Program-made: the position numbers and the translations under genes
Shown: positions 12,014 through 37,144 of the stretch, one piece after another
Layout: each line of letters begins with the position of its first letter
How positions within the stretch are numbered: the stretch's first letter is position 1
Assembly (NCBI RefSeq): GCF_040054535.1
Contig: NC_090792.1
Location: 6,928,001 to 6,992,000, forward strand
From: Antennarius striatus
Lineage: Eukaryota > Chordata > Actinopteri > Lophiiformes > Antennariidae
Reading direction: 5' to 3'
DNA length: 64,000 nt
Notes under the pieces: generated by a model
Database searches by the model: none
Told to the model about the DNA's origin: nothing
What the model saw: the letters and a program-made list of their open reading frames with translations, nothing else

Positions 12014-13929
12014 TCTTGTAAACCTCACAGAGCGAGAGCACAGCCAAGGTCAGACCTGGGGAGAAACAGCAGTGGCTGTGGGCGTAGAAAACAAAGCAAA
12101 ACACTTCTCTATACTTCCAACCATCAGTAGATCAAACAACTGACTAAACTGTAATTTTCACAACATTTTTTTTTTCTCCAGGAGCCATTGACAGCAATCT
12201 GAGCAAACAAAAAGTAAGCTTGTCCATTTACAATAGGTGAAAACCACACACACAACAATGACCATTTCTGATGGCGCTGAAACCTATATTGACTGACGAA
12301 GTTCTCTCCCTTCAGCAAAATAATACCAGAACGAGGAGGAAAGACAACTATTTCAAACGGTCACTTGCCCGAAAGTCGCAAATACTGTAACATTCACATT
12401 CACTTTTCTAGTCCCTTTAACTACACAGGCTACTACGAACAGATGGCCACTTTCTCTACCTGCTGAAAACAAACTTCCATCATGTGATATTCAACTGGAT
12501 ATTTGACAAACATTTCAGCCAACGCACTTGCAGCACATTCCAATACATTACTATAGAAAGGAGCATTCCAGTCTTGGCACACAAACTGATTAGGTTCATT
12601 AAATAACATAATTTAACTGCTATACTGAAGTTGGCATTTTCAAAGCCTTGTTGGCATTACACCGTCTAAACAGTTTTCCCTTCCTTTCTGCAGCACAACC
12701 TTTACTTGGAAATCATGAAGAACAGTGGGCAGTGTAGCTAAAGAAAGATTTGGGATTAGGAACAAGAGATAAGTTTTTGAACGTGGACATATGATGAGCA
12801 AAAAACTGAGGTGGATAACATGTCTACATACAGACAATAGGGTCAAAGTATTATGGAAATGGTTTGGGATTCGACAAGAGACATGGTGCTGTTGAGTGGA
12901 CTCTGTGGGTTAGCTTTTCACCCAGCAGAGAAGTCAGTGGGAAGTCCTTAAACAAAATCAGCATTTAAAGGCAACTCCATCCCACCAGACGAGGTTGAAT
13001 CTTTGCTCTTTCCAGCAGAATCACACGTAATTCAAAGGTTTGGACTTGACTTCATTAGTTTAACTCACTCAATGTCCTCAACACAAGGCACTGTGATCAT
13101 GATGACAGATAAGGAGATGTGAGGAGCTGGTGTACACAAACATACACACACACTTCTCTAACTGTACTCAAATCAAAACGCATGAGGAGCTGCTCGGATT
13201 CCTTTCATTTTCATGTCTATGCTTGAAGGTATTTTCCAACTTGTTGCAGACATTGAATCATAACGAGTGAATAACTACACCATACACCTTAAACATGATT
13301 TACCATCAGACCCCAAAGCAGCTGACAGTAGGGTTAATTTGGCGTCTTAAAAAAAATTGAACAGGGTAAGAGTCTGTGCCATCTCTGCACTACATTCCTC
13401 TCTTAGACAGATGTTGCCATACTACCTTGGGAGAAAAAATCTTTTAAGAAACTGGGATGTATGTAACGCTGCATGACTTTAATGGATAAAGAAGAGCCGT
13501 TTTCCAATTTTCAATGAGGGAAAAAGGATGAAGCTAAAATAAGAAAGCAGCTATTCCCCAGGACCAAAGAGCAGGTAACAGTTTGCAGATGGTGACAGCG
13601 GTGGTGGGAAAGGAAGAGCAACACCCTTGAGATGAAGATATATGCCCGATTCTGTGAGGTTTCACTAAACATGTAAGAGAAAAAATAAAACAGGGACTCC
13701 CTAGTTGACATTTGATGTCCGTGTTTAGTTTTCTCTGTCTCTTTTTTAACTACAACAAATACAGTCACACAATACAACATCCTTCTGACCTGGCGAGGAG
13801 GAAAAATAAAAACCCAAGAAAAACCTTCTCAGCTGCAAACATGCCGAGCAGACTGGAGGGAGGTGGGCCTGCAAGGTGTCAAAAAAAATGATGGGGGCTG
13901 GAGGGAGATGAGGTGGTGGGACGAAGCGT
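12014..13929 (-). other. maco1: Presumed maco1 3' untranslated region
   Basis: This stretch directly follows the maco1 stop codon on the minus strand and has no repeats or open frames of interest. Long 3' UTRs are usual for this gene family. The extent is inferred from the candidate AATAAA at 12008-12013 and needs transcript data. Confidence 0.45.
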
Positions 13930-25167
<11,238 letters not shown>

Positions 25168-26210
25168 CCTCCCCCCCTTGGCTTTGGCCTTCGAGCAGCA
25201 ACTGTAGTCTTATCCAGTTTTCTAGTGTATTCGGACAGGGTAAGACATGAAGTGCCTAAGGAATATGTCGCTGTTATTATATTTCCCCAATGGAAACAAA
25301 GAAATAAATAAAGGACTCTATTCTAGAACCTCCTCTTTTTCTGTTAGCGCAGACTCAATAGGACTAAACCGAGGTGTATCTTCCGTTCGCTTGTCAGACA
25401 GCTGGTCTATCCAATCAGTCCATCCGCATGGGCCTCCAGCTTTGACGGATGCAGATATGAACCATTTATACAGCACGGTGCCGGGACGCTCCGCTCTGCT
25501 TCGCCAAAGACAGTTTACGCCATTCGGGAGGTGGGGGCCTCTCGACGTGGAAGTCCTCATCGCTTGACCAATCAGATGTTTGTGGACAAATTGGGAATTG
25601 CAGATTGGCCAATGAGGTGATCAAGGGGGCGGGTATTTGATTTATTTTCCTTTACAGTATTAAGAGGAGAAACTGCAGTCTGGAAATGTATACTGACAGT
25701 TCATACGTGTATGGTGTGTGGTTTCTGGACAAACATGACTGCTAGTCTGTGTGCAATATGTGTCCATAATACATGTTTGCTTATTGTTAATGTTTGTATA
25801 ATTAACTTTACTTGTAGCTTTTTGATTACCACTGCATTTATGAACATTATTAAAGGCAGATAATTAATAGATGGAATAATTAAGGCGATCTTATAGACCA
25901 ATAAAGGCTCTACTCTAACGCATCTCTTTATGGAAAGGATCAATATAGTGAGTTTTTTTTTAAGTATGCATCACCATAATTACTTTAAGTTTATATGCAA
26001 CTTAACATTTATCATGCCAATTTTGCATGAATAAAGTAATGCATGGATGAAACAAAAAACGTTTTCTTTATATAAAAATTCACCTTTGATATAACCAGTC
26101 ATGACCAACGATGACGTGCCCAGGAGCTGATAACAAATGAAGCCTTTGGGGTTGCGCCCTGATCAGAGGTTTTAGACCACAACTTTCGGCTGGATGACAA
26201 GCTGACTCTG
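25168..26210. promoter_or_regulatory. Head-to-head intergenic promoter region of maco1 and rhd
   Basis: The two start codons, maco1 on minus at 25167 and rhd on plus at 26211, are about 1.04 kb apart and diverge. The maco1 side (25000-25250) is more GC/CpG-rich. The rhd side (26050-26210) is not. No clear TATA box was assigned. The frame 25247-25567 appears to be chance. Confidence 0.5.
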
Positions 26211-29200
26211 ATGGCTCCTCAATACGCACCAAGTTTACGCTCCCGGCTGACACCACTTCTACTGGTTTTGCAGACAGGGTTTATTATCATATATGCTTTA
26301 TACGTTGAGATCGACAGTAATGTAAATGTAGATGAGAGTATCAGCAGCAGCTTTTACCCAAGTAAGTAGAGTCTTTGGGGGTATTTTAAATAGTTCATCA
26401 AAGTATACATTATTTCAAGCTATTTCACTCAGGTTAGGGGAGAAATATATATTCACATGAAACTAGGATTATGGGGAGAGGTTGCAGTCATTACTGTTGG
26501 TCACTGATAAGCTAATACAGTTACTGGCATGTGTGGTGCAGATGGCTTGATAATCAGATGAAGCTCACGTGAAATTTTGAAATCCTAATGCTTTTTTTTT
26601 CTTGCAGCATTTCAGGATGTAAATGTGATGGTGATTCTAGGTTTTGGCTTCCTCAACACTTTTCTGGTGAGATATGGGTTTAGTGGCTCTGGATTCAATC
26701 TCCTTGTGGCTGTAATTGCCACACAATGGGCCGTGGTGCTGAATGGAATGGAGTCCTGGTATTACAGGGGGAAGATCCGAATTGATTTGAGAAGGTAGGT
26801 CATCATGTCAGGAGTCACTTAGCCACATTTTGAATTTGGTTACTTCTTCTTTTCCTTTCGGCTTTTCCCTTCAGGGGTCGCCTCAGCGAATCAATTGCCT
26901 CCATCTGTCCCTGTCTTCTGCATCCTCTTCTCTCACATTGAATTTGGTTACTAAACTGTTCAAATACTGTGACAGCAATATATATATATTTCCCAGTGCA
27001 AATGTATAAGTATGGTAATGATGTTTTGCTGTAGCCTACTTGTTGCTGAAATGTGCAGCACCTCTGCACTCATCTCAATCGGAGCTGTGCTGGGGAAGAC
27101 CAACCCTGTTCATCTCATCCTCATCGCCCTGCTGGAGGTGTTAGGGTTTGTCCTGAATAAATGGCTCCTCCAGTCTCTGCTGAACGTCAGTTCTCCAGAC
27201 CAAACATTGTCACATACAGTGCATGCTATGTACTTTTCTTGTTGTTTTTTCTATTATTAATATAGTGTTTTCTACATTTAGGTTCGGACACTGAACAGCA
27301 TCATGCTGCTTAACATCTTTGGGGCCTTCTTTGGACTGATGTTGACCTGGATCCTGTATCGGCAAGGATCGGAGCAACAATTTGAAAAAGAGAAATTTGA
27401 TTCCACAACAGGACTATTCTCAATGTTGGGTAAGAAGTAAACTAGGTGCTCCTGATATTAATGCTCCTCGTGGTTATTAGGATGCTCAAATGGAATCGCT
27501 ATCCTTGTACTAGATATTTCATTTGAAAACCCTGCATTAGCAAATCAAAATATGAACGGAAATCCTCTCAATCCTAGGGACCATGTTTGTCTGGATGTTT
27601 TGGCCAAGTTTTAATGCGGTCCTTGTAGACAACTGGAATCCTGGAAGGAAGCTGGGAGCTGTGTGCAGCACTTACCTAGCCCTGGCTGTGAGCGCTGTAA
27701 CAGCTGTTGCTGTGTCGGTGCTCTCAAGTCCCAAAGGAAAACTCCACCTGGTATTATATAGCCCGTCATTGTTTAACTATTAAACTTGTGTTGGCCCTCC
27801 TTGAGTCGTCACCTTATCGTGGTGGAGGGGTTTGTGTGTACCAATGATCCTAGGAGCTAAGTTGTCTGGGGCTTTGTGCCCCTGGCAGGGTCATCCATGA
27901 CAAACTGGTCCTCGGTGAGGGACCAGACAAAGGATGACTCACAGATCCCTCATGATGAATAAAAACAATGGACCACGTTTTCCCTTGCCCGGACGCAGGC
28001 CACCGGGGCCCTCCTCTGGAGCCAGGCCTGGACGTGGCGCTCGAAGGCGAACGCCTGGTGGCCGGGCCTGCATGCATGGGGCCCAGTCGGGCGCAGCCCG
28101 AAAGGACATCGTGGGGCCCCCCTTCCCATGGGCTCACCACCTGTGGGAGGGTCCATAGGGGACGGGTGCATTGTGAGCTGGGCGGTGGCCAAAGGCGGGG
28201 ACCTTGGCGATCCGATCCCCGGCTAGAGAAGCTGGCTCTTGGGACGTGGAATCTCACCTCTCTGGCAGGGAAGGAGCCTGAACTGGTGTGTGAGGTCGAG
28301 AAGTTACGACTAGATATAGTCGGGCTCACCTCCACACACAGCTTGGGCTCTGGTACCAGTCCTCTCGAGAGGAGTTGCACTCTCTTCCACTCTGGAGTTG
28401 CCCATGGTGAGAGACGCCGAGCAGGTGTGGGTATACTTATAGCCCCCCGGCTTGGCACCTTTACATTGGGGTTCACCCCGGTGGACGAGAGGGTAGCCTC
28501 TTGTGCAATTTCATCCGGGATTATTAAAGTATCTATCTATCTATCACTCTGCCTTCGGGTGGGGGGACGGATCCTGACTGTTGTTTGTGTTTATGCACCA
28601 AACAGCAGTTCAGAGTACCCACCCTTTTTGGAGTCCTTGGAGGGGGTGCTGGAGAGCGCTCCCACTGGGGACTCTCATCGTTCTGCTGGGGGACTTCAAT
28701 GCTCACATGGGCAATGACAGTGAGACCTTATGTTCAGACATAAGGGTGTCCATATGTGCACTTGGCACCAGGACACCCTAGACCGCAGTTCGATGACTTT
28801 GTGGTCGTGTCATCGGACTTGCGGCCGCATGTTTTGGACACACGGGTGAAGAGAGGGGCGGAGCTGTGAACCGATCACCACCTGGTGGTGTGTTGGCTTC
28901 GATGGTGGGGGAAGATACCGGTCCGACCTGGCAGACCCTAACGTATTGTGATGGTCTGCTGGGACAGCTGGCGGAATCCCCTGTCAGAAGGAGTTTCAAC
29001 TCCCACCTCCGGCAGAACTTCACCCACGTCCAGGGGGAGGCAGGGGACATCGAGTCTGAGTGGACCATGTTCCGCGCCTCCATTGTCGAGGCAGCCGACC
29101 GCAGCTGTGGCCGTAAGGTGGTTGGTGCCTGTCGTGGCGGCAACCCCACAACCCGTTGGTGGACATCGGCAGTAAGGGATGCCGTCAAGCTGAAGAAGGA

Positions 29201-32200
29201 GTCCTATCGGGCCTTTTTGGCCGGTGGGACTCCTGAGGCAGCTGATGGGTACCGGCTGGCCAAGCGGAATGCAGCTTTAGTGGTTGCTGAGGCAAAAACT
29301 TGGATGTGGGAGGAGTTCGGTGAGGCCTTGGAAGAAGACTTCCAGATGGCTTAGAGGAAATTCTGGTCCACCATCAGACGTCTCAGGAGGGGGAAGCAGT
29401 GCAGCATCAACACTGTGTATAGTGGTGATGGGGCACTGCTGACCTCAACTTGGGACGTTGTGACTCGGTGGGGAGAATACTTCGAAGACCTCCTCAATTC
29501 CGCAGACACGCCTTCCCATGAGGAAGCAGAGTCTGGGTTCTCTGAGACGGGCTCTCCTATCTCTGGGGTTGAGGTCACCGAGGTGGTTAAAAAGCTCCGC
29601 CCGTAGTTCGTAAAGGCTCTGGATGTTGTAGGGCTGTCCTGGTTGAAACGCCTCTGCGACATCACGTGGACGTCGGGGACAGTGCCTCTGGATTGGCAGA
29701 CTGGGGTGGTGGTCCCCCTTTTTAAGAAGGGGGACCGGAGGGTGTGTTCCAACTACAGGGGATCACACTCCTTAGCCTCCCTGGCAAGGTCTACTCAGGG
29801 GTTCTGGAGAGGAGGGTCCATCAGGAAGTCGAATCTCGGATTCAGGAGGAGCAGTGTGGTTTTCGTCCTGGCCGTGGAACAGTGGACCAGCTCTACAACC
29901 TCCGCAGAGTCCTTGAGGGGGCATGGGAGTTCCCCCAACCAGTCTACATGTGTTTTGTGGACTTGGAGAAGGCGTTCGACCGTGTTCCTTGGGGGGTTCT
30001 GTGGAAGGTGTTTCGGGAGTATGGGGTACCGAACCCCTTGATAAGGGCTGTTCGGTCCCTGTACGACCGATGTCAGAGTTTGGTCCGCATTGCCGGCAGT
30101 AAGTCGGATTCATTTCCAGTGAGGGTTGGACTCCGCCAAGGCTGCCCTTTGTCACCGATTCTGTTCATAACTTTTATGGACAGAATTTCTGGGAGCAGCC
30201 AAGGCATTGAGAGTGTCCGGTTCGGTGGCCTCAGTATTGCGTCTCTGCTTTTTGCAGATGACGTGGTGCTGTTGGCTTCATCAAGCCGTGATCTCCAACT
30301 CTCACTGGAGTGGTTCGCAGTCGAGTGTGAAGTGGTTGGGATGAGAATCAGCACCTCCAAATCTGAGACCTTGGTCCTCAGTCGGAAAAGGGTGGAGTGC
30401 CCTCTCCAGGTTGGGGATGAGATCCTGCCCCAAGTGGAGGAGTTCAAGTATCTCGGGGTCTCGTTCACGAGTGAGGGGACGATGGAACGGGAGATTGACA
30501 GGCGGATCGATGCAGCGTCTGCAGTGATGTATCGGACTGTATCGGTCCATCGTGGTGAAGAAGGAGCTGAGCCAAAAGGCAAAGCTCTCAATTTACCGGT
30601 CGATCTACGTTCCTGCCCTCTCCTATGGTCACGAACTGTGGGTCGTGACCGAAAGAACGAGACCCCGGATACAAGCGGCCGAAATGAGTTTCCTCCGCAG
30701 GGTGTCCGGGCTCTCCCTTAGAGATAGGCTGACAAGTTCGGTCATCCAGGAGGGACTCAGAGTCGAGCAGTCCTCTGCATCGAGAGTAGCCAGATGAGGT
30801 GGCTCGGGCATCTGGTTAGGATGCCTCCTGGACGCCTCCCTGGTGAGGTGTTCTGGGTACGTCCTACCGGGAGGAGGCCCCGGGGACGACCCAGGACATG
30901 CTGCAGAGACTATGTCTCCCGGCTGGCCTGGGAAGGCCTTGGGATTCTCTCGGTGGAGCTGGACGAAGTGGCTAGGGAGAGGGAAGTCTGGGCTTCCCTG
31001 CTTAAGCTGCTGCCCCGACCCCAGATAAGCGGAAGTGGATGGATGGATGGATGGATGGATGGATGGATGGCTGGTGTTCTGTCACTACTGTTATGGAATA
31101 CAGTATCAATACAGGTGAAGTCTGATTTATGATGGAGTGTCTCATTACCTGCCCTCTATCAGATCCGTATGCAGTCATGCGTCCTTGCTGGTGGTGTTGC
31201 TGTTGGGGTTTCTTTGCCAGGGATTGATCACCCTTGGGAAGCCATGATAATTGGATTTGCTGCTGCTGTTGTATCAACCATTGGACATCGATACCTTAAG
31301 GTTTTGATCACTACATGGGGATTTATCCTTTCATTGAATAATTTTTGCATCAGAACTCCTCATAAGCTTGTATTTTCTAGATGCACATGATGCTTGCATA
31401 TCAGTGCCATGACACATGCACTATCCTGAGCACATACGGACTCCCTGGTCTTCTGGGATGGTTAGCACAACTCCTCCTACAGATTAGACACTGTGACGAT
31501 CATACCATGTAAGAATGCATTTGCATTACACTACATTAATTACACAGGTTGTCATACATGAAACAAGCTGTGTAAATGCTCCTTATTTTGCAGAGCAGTC
31601 CGCTTTGCTGTGTTTCACATTTGTACCCTTCTCATCACCATCACACTAAGCCTGTCAATGGGAATTATTACAGGTGAGGTTGACAAGCATGTGAATCATT
31701 AGTGTATTCAACAGTATGTCGTGACTTGTAAGCTTTCAAGATGCATCTGAAGTCATTCTTTGAAGGTTTTCTACTGAAGTGGAGCTTCTGGAGACAACCC
31801 CAAGACAAGAAATGTTTTGATGATCAGGCTTTCTGGGAGGTAATCAGTTTTTTTTGCTTTTGGAGATTCTCCTTTTACCAAGTCCAGACAAATGATATAC
31901 AAAACTTAAAATACATTCCATCTGTCATCCAAGAGGCTTCTTTAATTTTGACTGACTGGTGTGGACCTTCAGGTATTCAAATTTCTGTGAGGTCAATTAT
32001 TACATTGAGCATCCTTCAAAAGGCTAAATGGATGACAGGTGAAATTTCTTCAGACCTTAAACAGAAATCTAGTTGCTTCTATTTAATCTTAAGAGCGTCA
32101 AGGCTAAGTTTTAGTCATGTTTTGTGCTACATCTTTACAAGATCAGTTCATTAATCAACGTAATTTTTTTTTGTAGTTTCCCCATCTCGCAGTGCACAAA

Positions 32201-32203
32201 TGA
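26211..32203 (+). CDS. rhd: Rh blood-group-type (Rh30) membrane protein, 10 coding exons, 429 aa
   Basis: Exons: 26211-26361, 26608-26794, 27035-27185, 27282-27429, 27578-27750, 31163-31300, 31381-31508, 31594-31673, 31733-31839, 32177-32203. The total is 1290 nt in frame, and the ten exons match the RHD/RHCE layout. Landmarks are an N-terminal TM (TPLLLVLQTGFIIIYALYVE), VMVILGFGFLNTFLVRYGFS, MFVWMFWPSFN, VLAGGVAVG, and the Rh-type end CFDDQAFWEFPHLAVHK. The family is the Amt/Rh ammonium/CO2 channel fold. The two pore histidines of RhAG/RhBG/RhCG are replaced by Asn174 (LLNIFGAFFGL) and Tyr335 (STYGLPGLLG), as expected for a non-transporting Rh30 partner of RhAG in red cells. Intron 5 holds a 3.3-kb LINE. 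The exon 6 donor is weak (GTTTTG). Orthology to mammalian RHD and RHCE jointly is likely; the symbol follows fish usage. Confidence 0.93.
26845..26937 (-). mobile_element. Very short RTE LINE 3' end with 15-bp target duplication (rhd intron 2)
   Basis: The plus strand reads CTTCTTTTCCTTTCGGCTTT and TTCAGGGGTCGCCTCAGCGA, the reverse of the fish RTE 3' end also present at 38204 (minus) and 54070-54112 (plus). It is bracketed by the perfect direct repeat TTGAATTTGGTTACT at 830-844 and 938-952 of this region (26830-26844, 26938-26952). That makes it a severely 5'-truncated insertion. Confidence 0.9.
27795..31072 (+). mobile_element. Near full-length RTE/Rex3-like LINE in rhd intron 5 (decayed)
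   Basis: The 5' leader begins GAGTCGTCACCTTATCGTGG. An endonuclease region at 28227-28720 contains TVVCVYAPNSSSEYPPFLES and GDFNAHMGNDSETL. Reverse transcriptase at about 29640-30560 contains QCGFRPGRGTVDQLYN, FVDLEKAFDRVPWG and FADDVVLL. The C-terminal part, around 30794-31030, reads MRWLGHLVRMP. The 3' end is (GGAT)n at 31036-31071. The coding sequence is split over several frames (breaks near 28720, 29355, 29606, 29744), so it is inactive. It lies in the same strand as rhd. A truncated relative is at 45455-45903. I assign the clade by gestalt of RT motifs and the GATG-type tail. Confidence 0.85.
28501..28545 (+). mobile_element. Minimal L2-like tail inserted in the LINE endonuclease region
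   Basis: TGCAATTTCATCCGGGATTA, then TTAAAGTATC and TATC units, interrupts the endonuclease between VDERVAS and RVGGRILTVV. It matches the 3' tail at 8925-8970. It looks like an extremely truncated retroposon copy of about 45 bases. Confidence 0.7.
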
Positions 32204-32288
32204 GAAAGCAGAGGCAACATTTGGCGGTGGAAATGCAAACAATGTATGCTGTTCTTTCCTGTCATTGTAAAGTTTCCTTTGTTATTGC

Positions 32289-32294
32289 ATTAAA
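32289..32294 (+). terminator. rhd: Possible rhd polyadenylation signal
   Basis: ATTAAA lies 86 bases after the rhd stop codon. It is the nearest acceptable hexamer on the plus strand before the convergent tmem50a 3' region. Confidence 0.4.
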
Positions 32295-32343
32295 ACATAG
32301 TTAAGAAAAACAAACAGCACATTTACTGCTGAGTATGTTTCTG

Positions 32344-32349
32344 TTTAAT
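32344..32349 (-). terminator. tmem50a: Possible tmem50a polyadenylation signal
   Basis: TTTAAT on plus is ATTAAA on minus, about 700 bases after the tmem50a stop. It was chosen only by position. It would make the rhd and tmem50a 3' ends almost abut. Confidence 0.3.
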
Positions 32350-33046
32350 GCTGCCATGGCTGTCAGTCACTGACTTCATGGTTTGAATATTGCACAAGCA
32401 GAAATGGTACATGTTGTATTCACATCCAATTCGCCAGTACACATACAACACAGTTCAGAGACCTTTGTGACCTCAGGTTAGGAGTGTGACTCAATTCATT
32501 ATCAATATATCTGGGATGACTGAAGGTTCAGAGCTGACATTGTTATTTCAAAGAAACTACAAACCACTCCATGTGAGAACATTCAGTTAATGTGCACAGT
32601 ATAAGTAAATACTATAGTAAATATTGCTCTATGTGATCATTGTACCATAATGATTTATATTATTTCCACTTCAGAGACAGTAATTAAAAGATGTTATAGC
32701 AGTAAGTATACCCAAGGGAAATATGGGCAGTTCAGAGAAGTAAAGTTCCCAAAATACAAATTTTTATACATAAGTTGTAAACCATTATAACAACATGGTT
32801 GTACAGTCTGAGTGCAAACAGGCCCATTTACAGATGTGCCAAACATGGAAATGTTCAACTTTAAAGGAATCGATGAAAAATTGTGCTCATTTATGATTTA
32901 CCCATAACACAGCAAACTATATAAATTAAAGGCATTACTTAGAAAGCTAAAAAGTTTACATATAAAATGAATAACAACTGAAGCATTGTCTCACACAACA
33001 TAGAAAGGAGAGTGTATTAACAGTGAATGAGACGCAAAACATCCAA

Positions 33047-35431
<2,385 letters not shown>

Positions 35432-35740
35432 TTACCTATAGTTAAATAAGTCAATACGGAATTCTTCATCTTGTCCACTAAATGCTTTCTTTGTTCAATT
35501 TATCCACGGATTGATTTCAGAGCTGTTGACTAGAGACATCGACTGACGTTTGCGTGCACTCGGCAGCGTTGCTATCAGAACGGTGCTCCAAACTCTCTGC
35601 TAGTATACCATGAACCAGGGATCAACGACCTGTGTGTTTTTATACTTAAACACGCTGTTACATCTATTCGACGACAAGGCTGCCGCTGTATCCGTTCCTC
35701 ATTAGCTTTGTGCAGTGAATTTATGCTGTAGCTTCACATA

Positions 35741-35763
35741 CACACACACACACACACACACAC
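35741..35763. repeat. (CA)11 microsatellite
   Basis: A short uninterrupted CA run in the 5' region of tmem50a, inside the presumed 5' UTR intron. Confidence 0.9.
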
Positions 35764-35939
35764 GCCTGTGTCGTCGGACTCTTTGTTCATCGCTTTGGCA
35801 CGAGCATTTCCTTGAAGCTTTCTGCTCGTTAGAATTTCATATAAATAGCATAACGGAAACGACAACGGTTGAATCGAACCACCATAACCCTAAAACACCA
35901 CTTATTTGTATTGTTAAACTTCAGTAAGGTGTAGCTTAC

Positions 35940-36015
35940 CGTTTATTTTAGGTTTTGATGTGGACCCCCTAGCTAGACTTGACTTCGCTTCCGACACAGC
36001 TCTCACGCATGCGCA
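35940..36015 (-). promoter_or_regulatory. tmem50a: Presumed tmem50a noncoding exon 1 and promoter
   Basis: On the minus strand, a GC-richer stretch around the NRF1-like GCGCATGCG at about 36006-36014 is followed by sequence ending in AACG|GTAAGC, a good donor at 35939-35938. This would supply the noncoding exon required by the acceptor 2 nt before the ATG. The start site is unknown. Confidence 0.4.
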
Positions 36016-37097
36016 GATGACAACCTTCTGACGCTAGAAACCGATGGTGCCTTCAAGTGTTAAGGGAAAAAATCAAACCTATCAATCATGTGCTGCAATC
36101 TACAGTAGCTCACCGGTGAATGTGAAACCATGAATTACCAGGCTGTTGATATTTGTGTTTTTGTCAAAAGTGACACATTTATTCAATGCCTAATACAGTA
36201 CAGTTGGATAAGATTGCAAAAAATGTGCCTGCAGCGTTTTCTACAACATAAACTTCCAATTGAGAGGACTAGTCCGCTGCCTTTCATCTTGTCAGTTATT
36301 GTCAAAGTAACCGATTTGAAATACAGTACTGCAGTGTATTACCTTTTAGATGGTTACTTTATGATCGTGAAAATATGAGTACTGCACTTCTATCAGTTGT
36401 GCATATCCATGTCATCAATAAATTGAGAAAACAATCTGGCAGACTAAAATACATGAGAACTATGAATATTAAATGTCAAACAGTAATCAATTTTGTTAGA
36501 ATGTTTTTATTTTTGTATTTGTCTAATGTACTGATTATTAAACAATATAAATTTGTGTTTATTGAAGAGGCATACACCCTGTATACATTGGAGTTAACTT
36601 TCAAACACAATCAACTGAGTAGAGTATAACTTTATACTATACTGAAATATAGGTTTGCTGAAGTTCCTGCTTTTAAGCAACTTTCTGTTTAGTCTGATGG
36701 CTAATTCATATCTGAGCCGTCATGTGAGTGAGTCACATGCCTGCGGCTGACCCCTTTGGTATTGACAAACAAGAAACTCTGCAACTATGAACAGAGTAAC
36801 ATTGAGAACATTTCTGAGCCTGTTGTGTCAGTCAGTATCTGCTTTATTTTTGATGTTTACATGCAGCAGACAATCCCATAATTTTGGAATATAAAAATGT
36901 AGTTTTCTTAGCCTACAAAAATATTCTCAGCATCATAGTGCGAAATTAGCATTTTAATATATCATACAACCTTTAGAGTTGATCTATTACTTACGGGTGA
37001 ATTGACAGACACAGTATAGATACAGTTGTTCAGGGTACGTATCATAGCAAGTAAGAATCTGGAGCAATGGCCCCAAAGGGGGTTTTCACACAACATA
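36016..37097. other. Intergenic DNA between tmem50a and mgst3
   Basis: AT-rich sequence. Frames at 36130-36629 have no recognisable domain. No repeat boundary was identified. Confidence 0.45.
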
Positions 37098-37103
37098 TTT
37101 AAT
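37098..37103 (-). terminator. mgst3: Possible mgst3 polyadenylation signal
   Basis: TTTAAT on plus is ATTAAA on minus, about 45 bases after the stop codon. It would make a very short 3' UTR. Confidence 0.4.
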
Positions 37104-37144
37104 CTGCACCTGGGAATAAATGACTACATAAAACCACAATCCTC

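Noticed and set aside
27850-28476. 208-residue minus frame
   Set aside because: Antisense of the GC-rich 5' part of the Rex3-like LINE.
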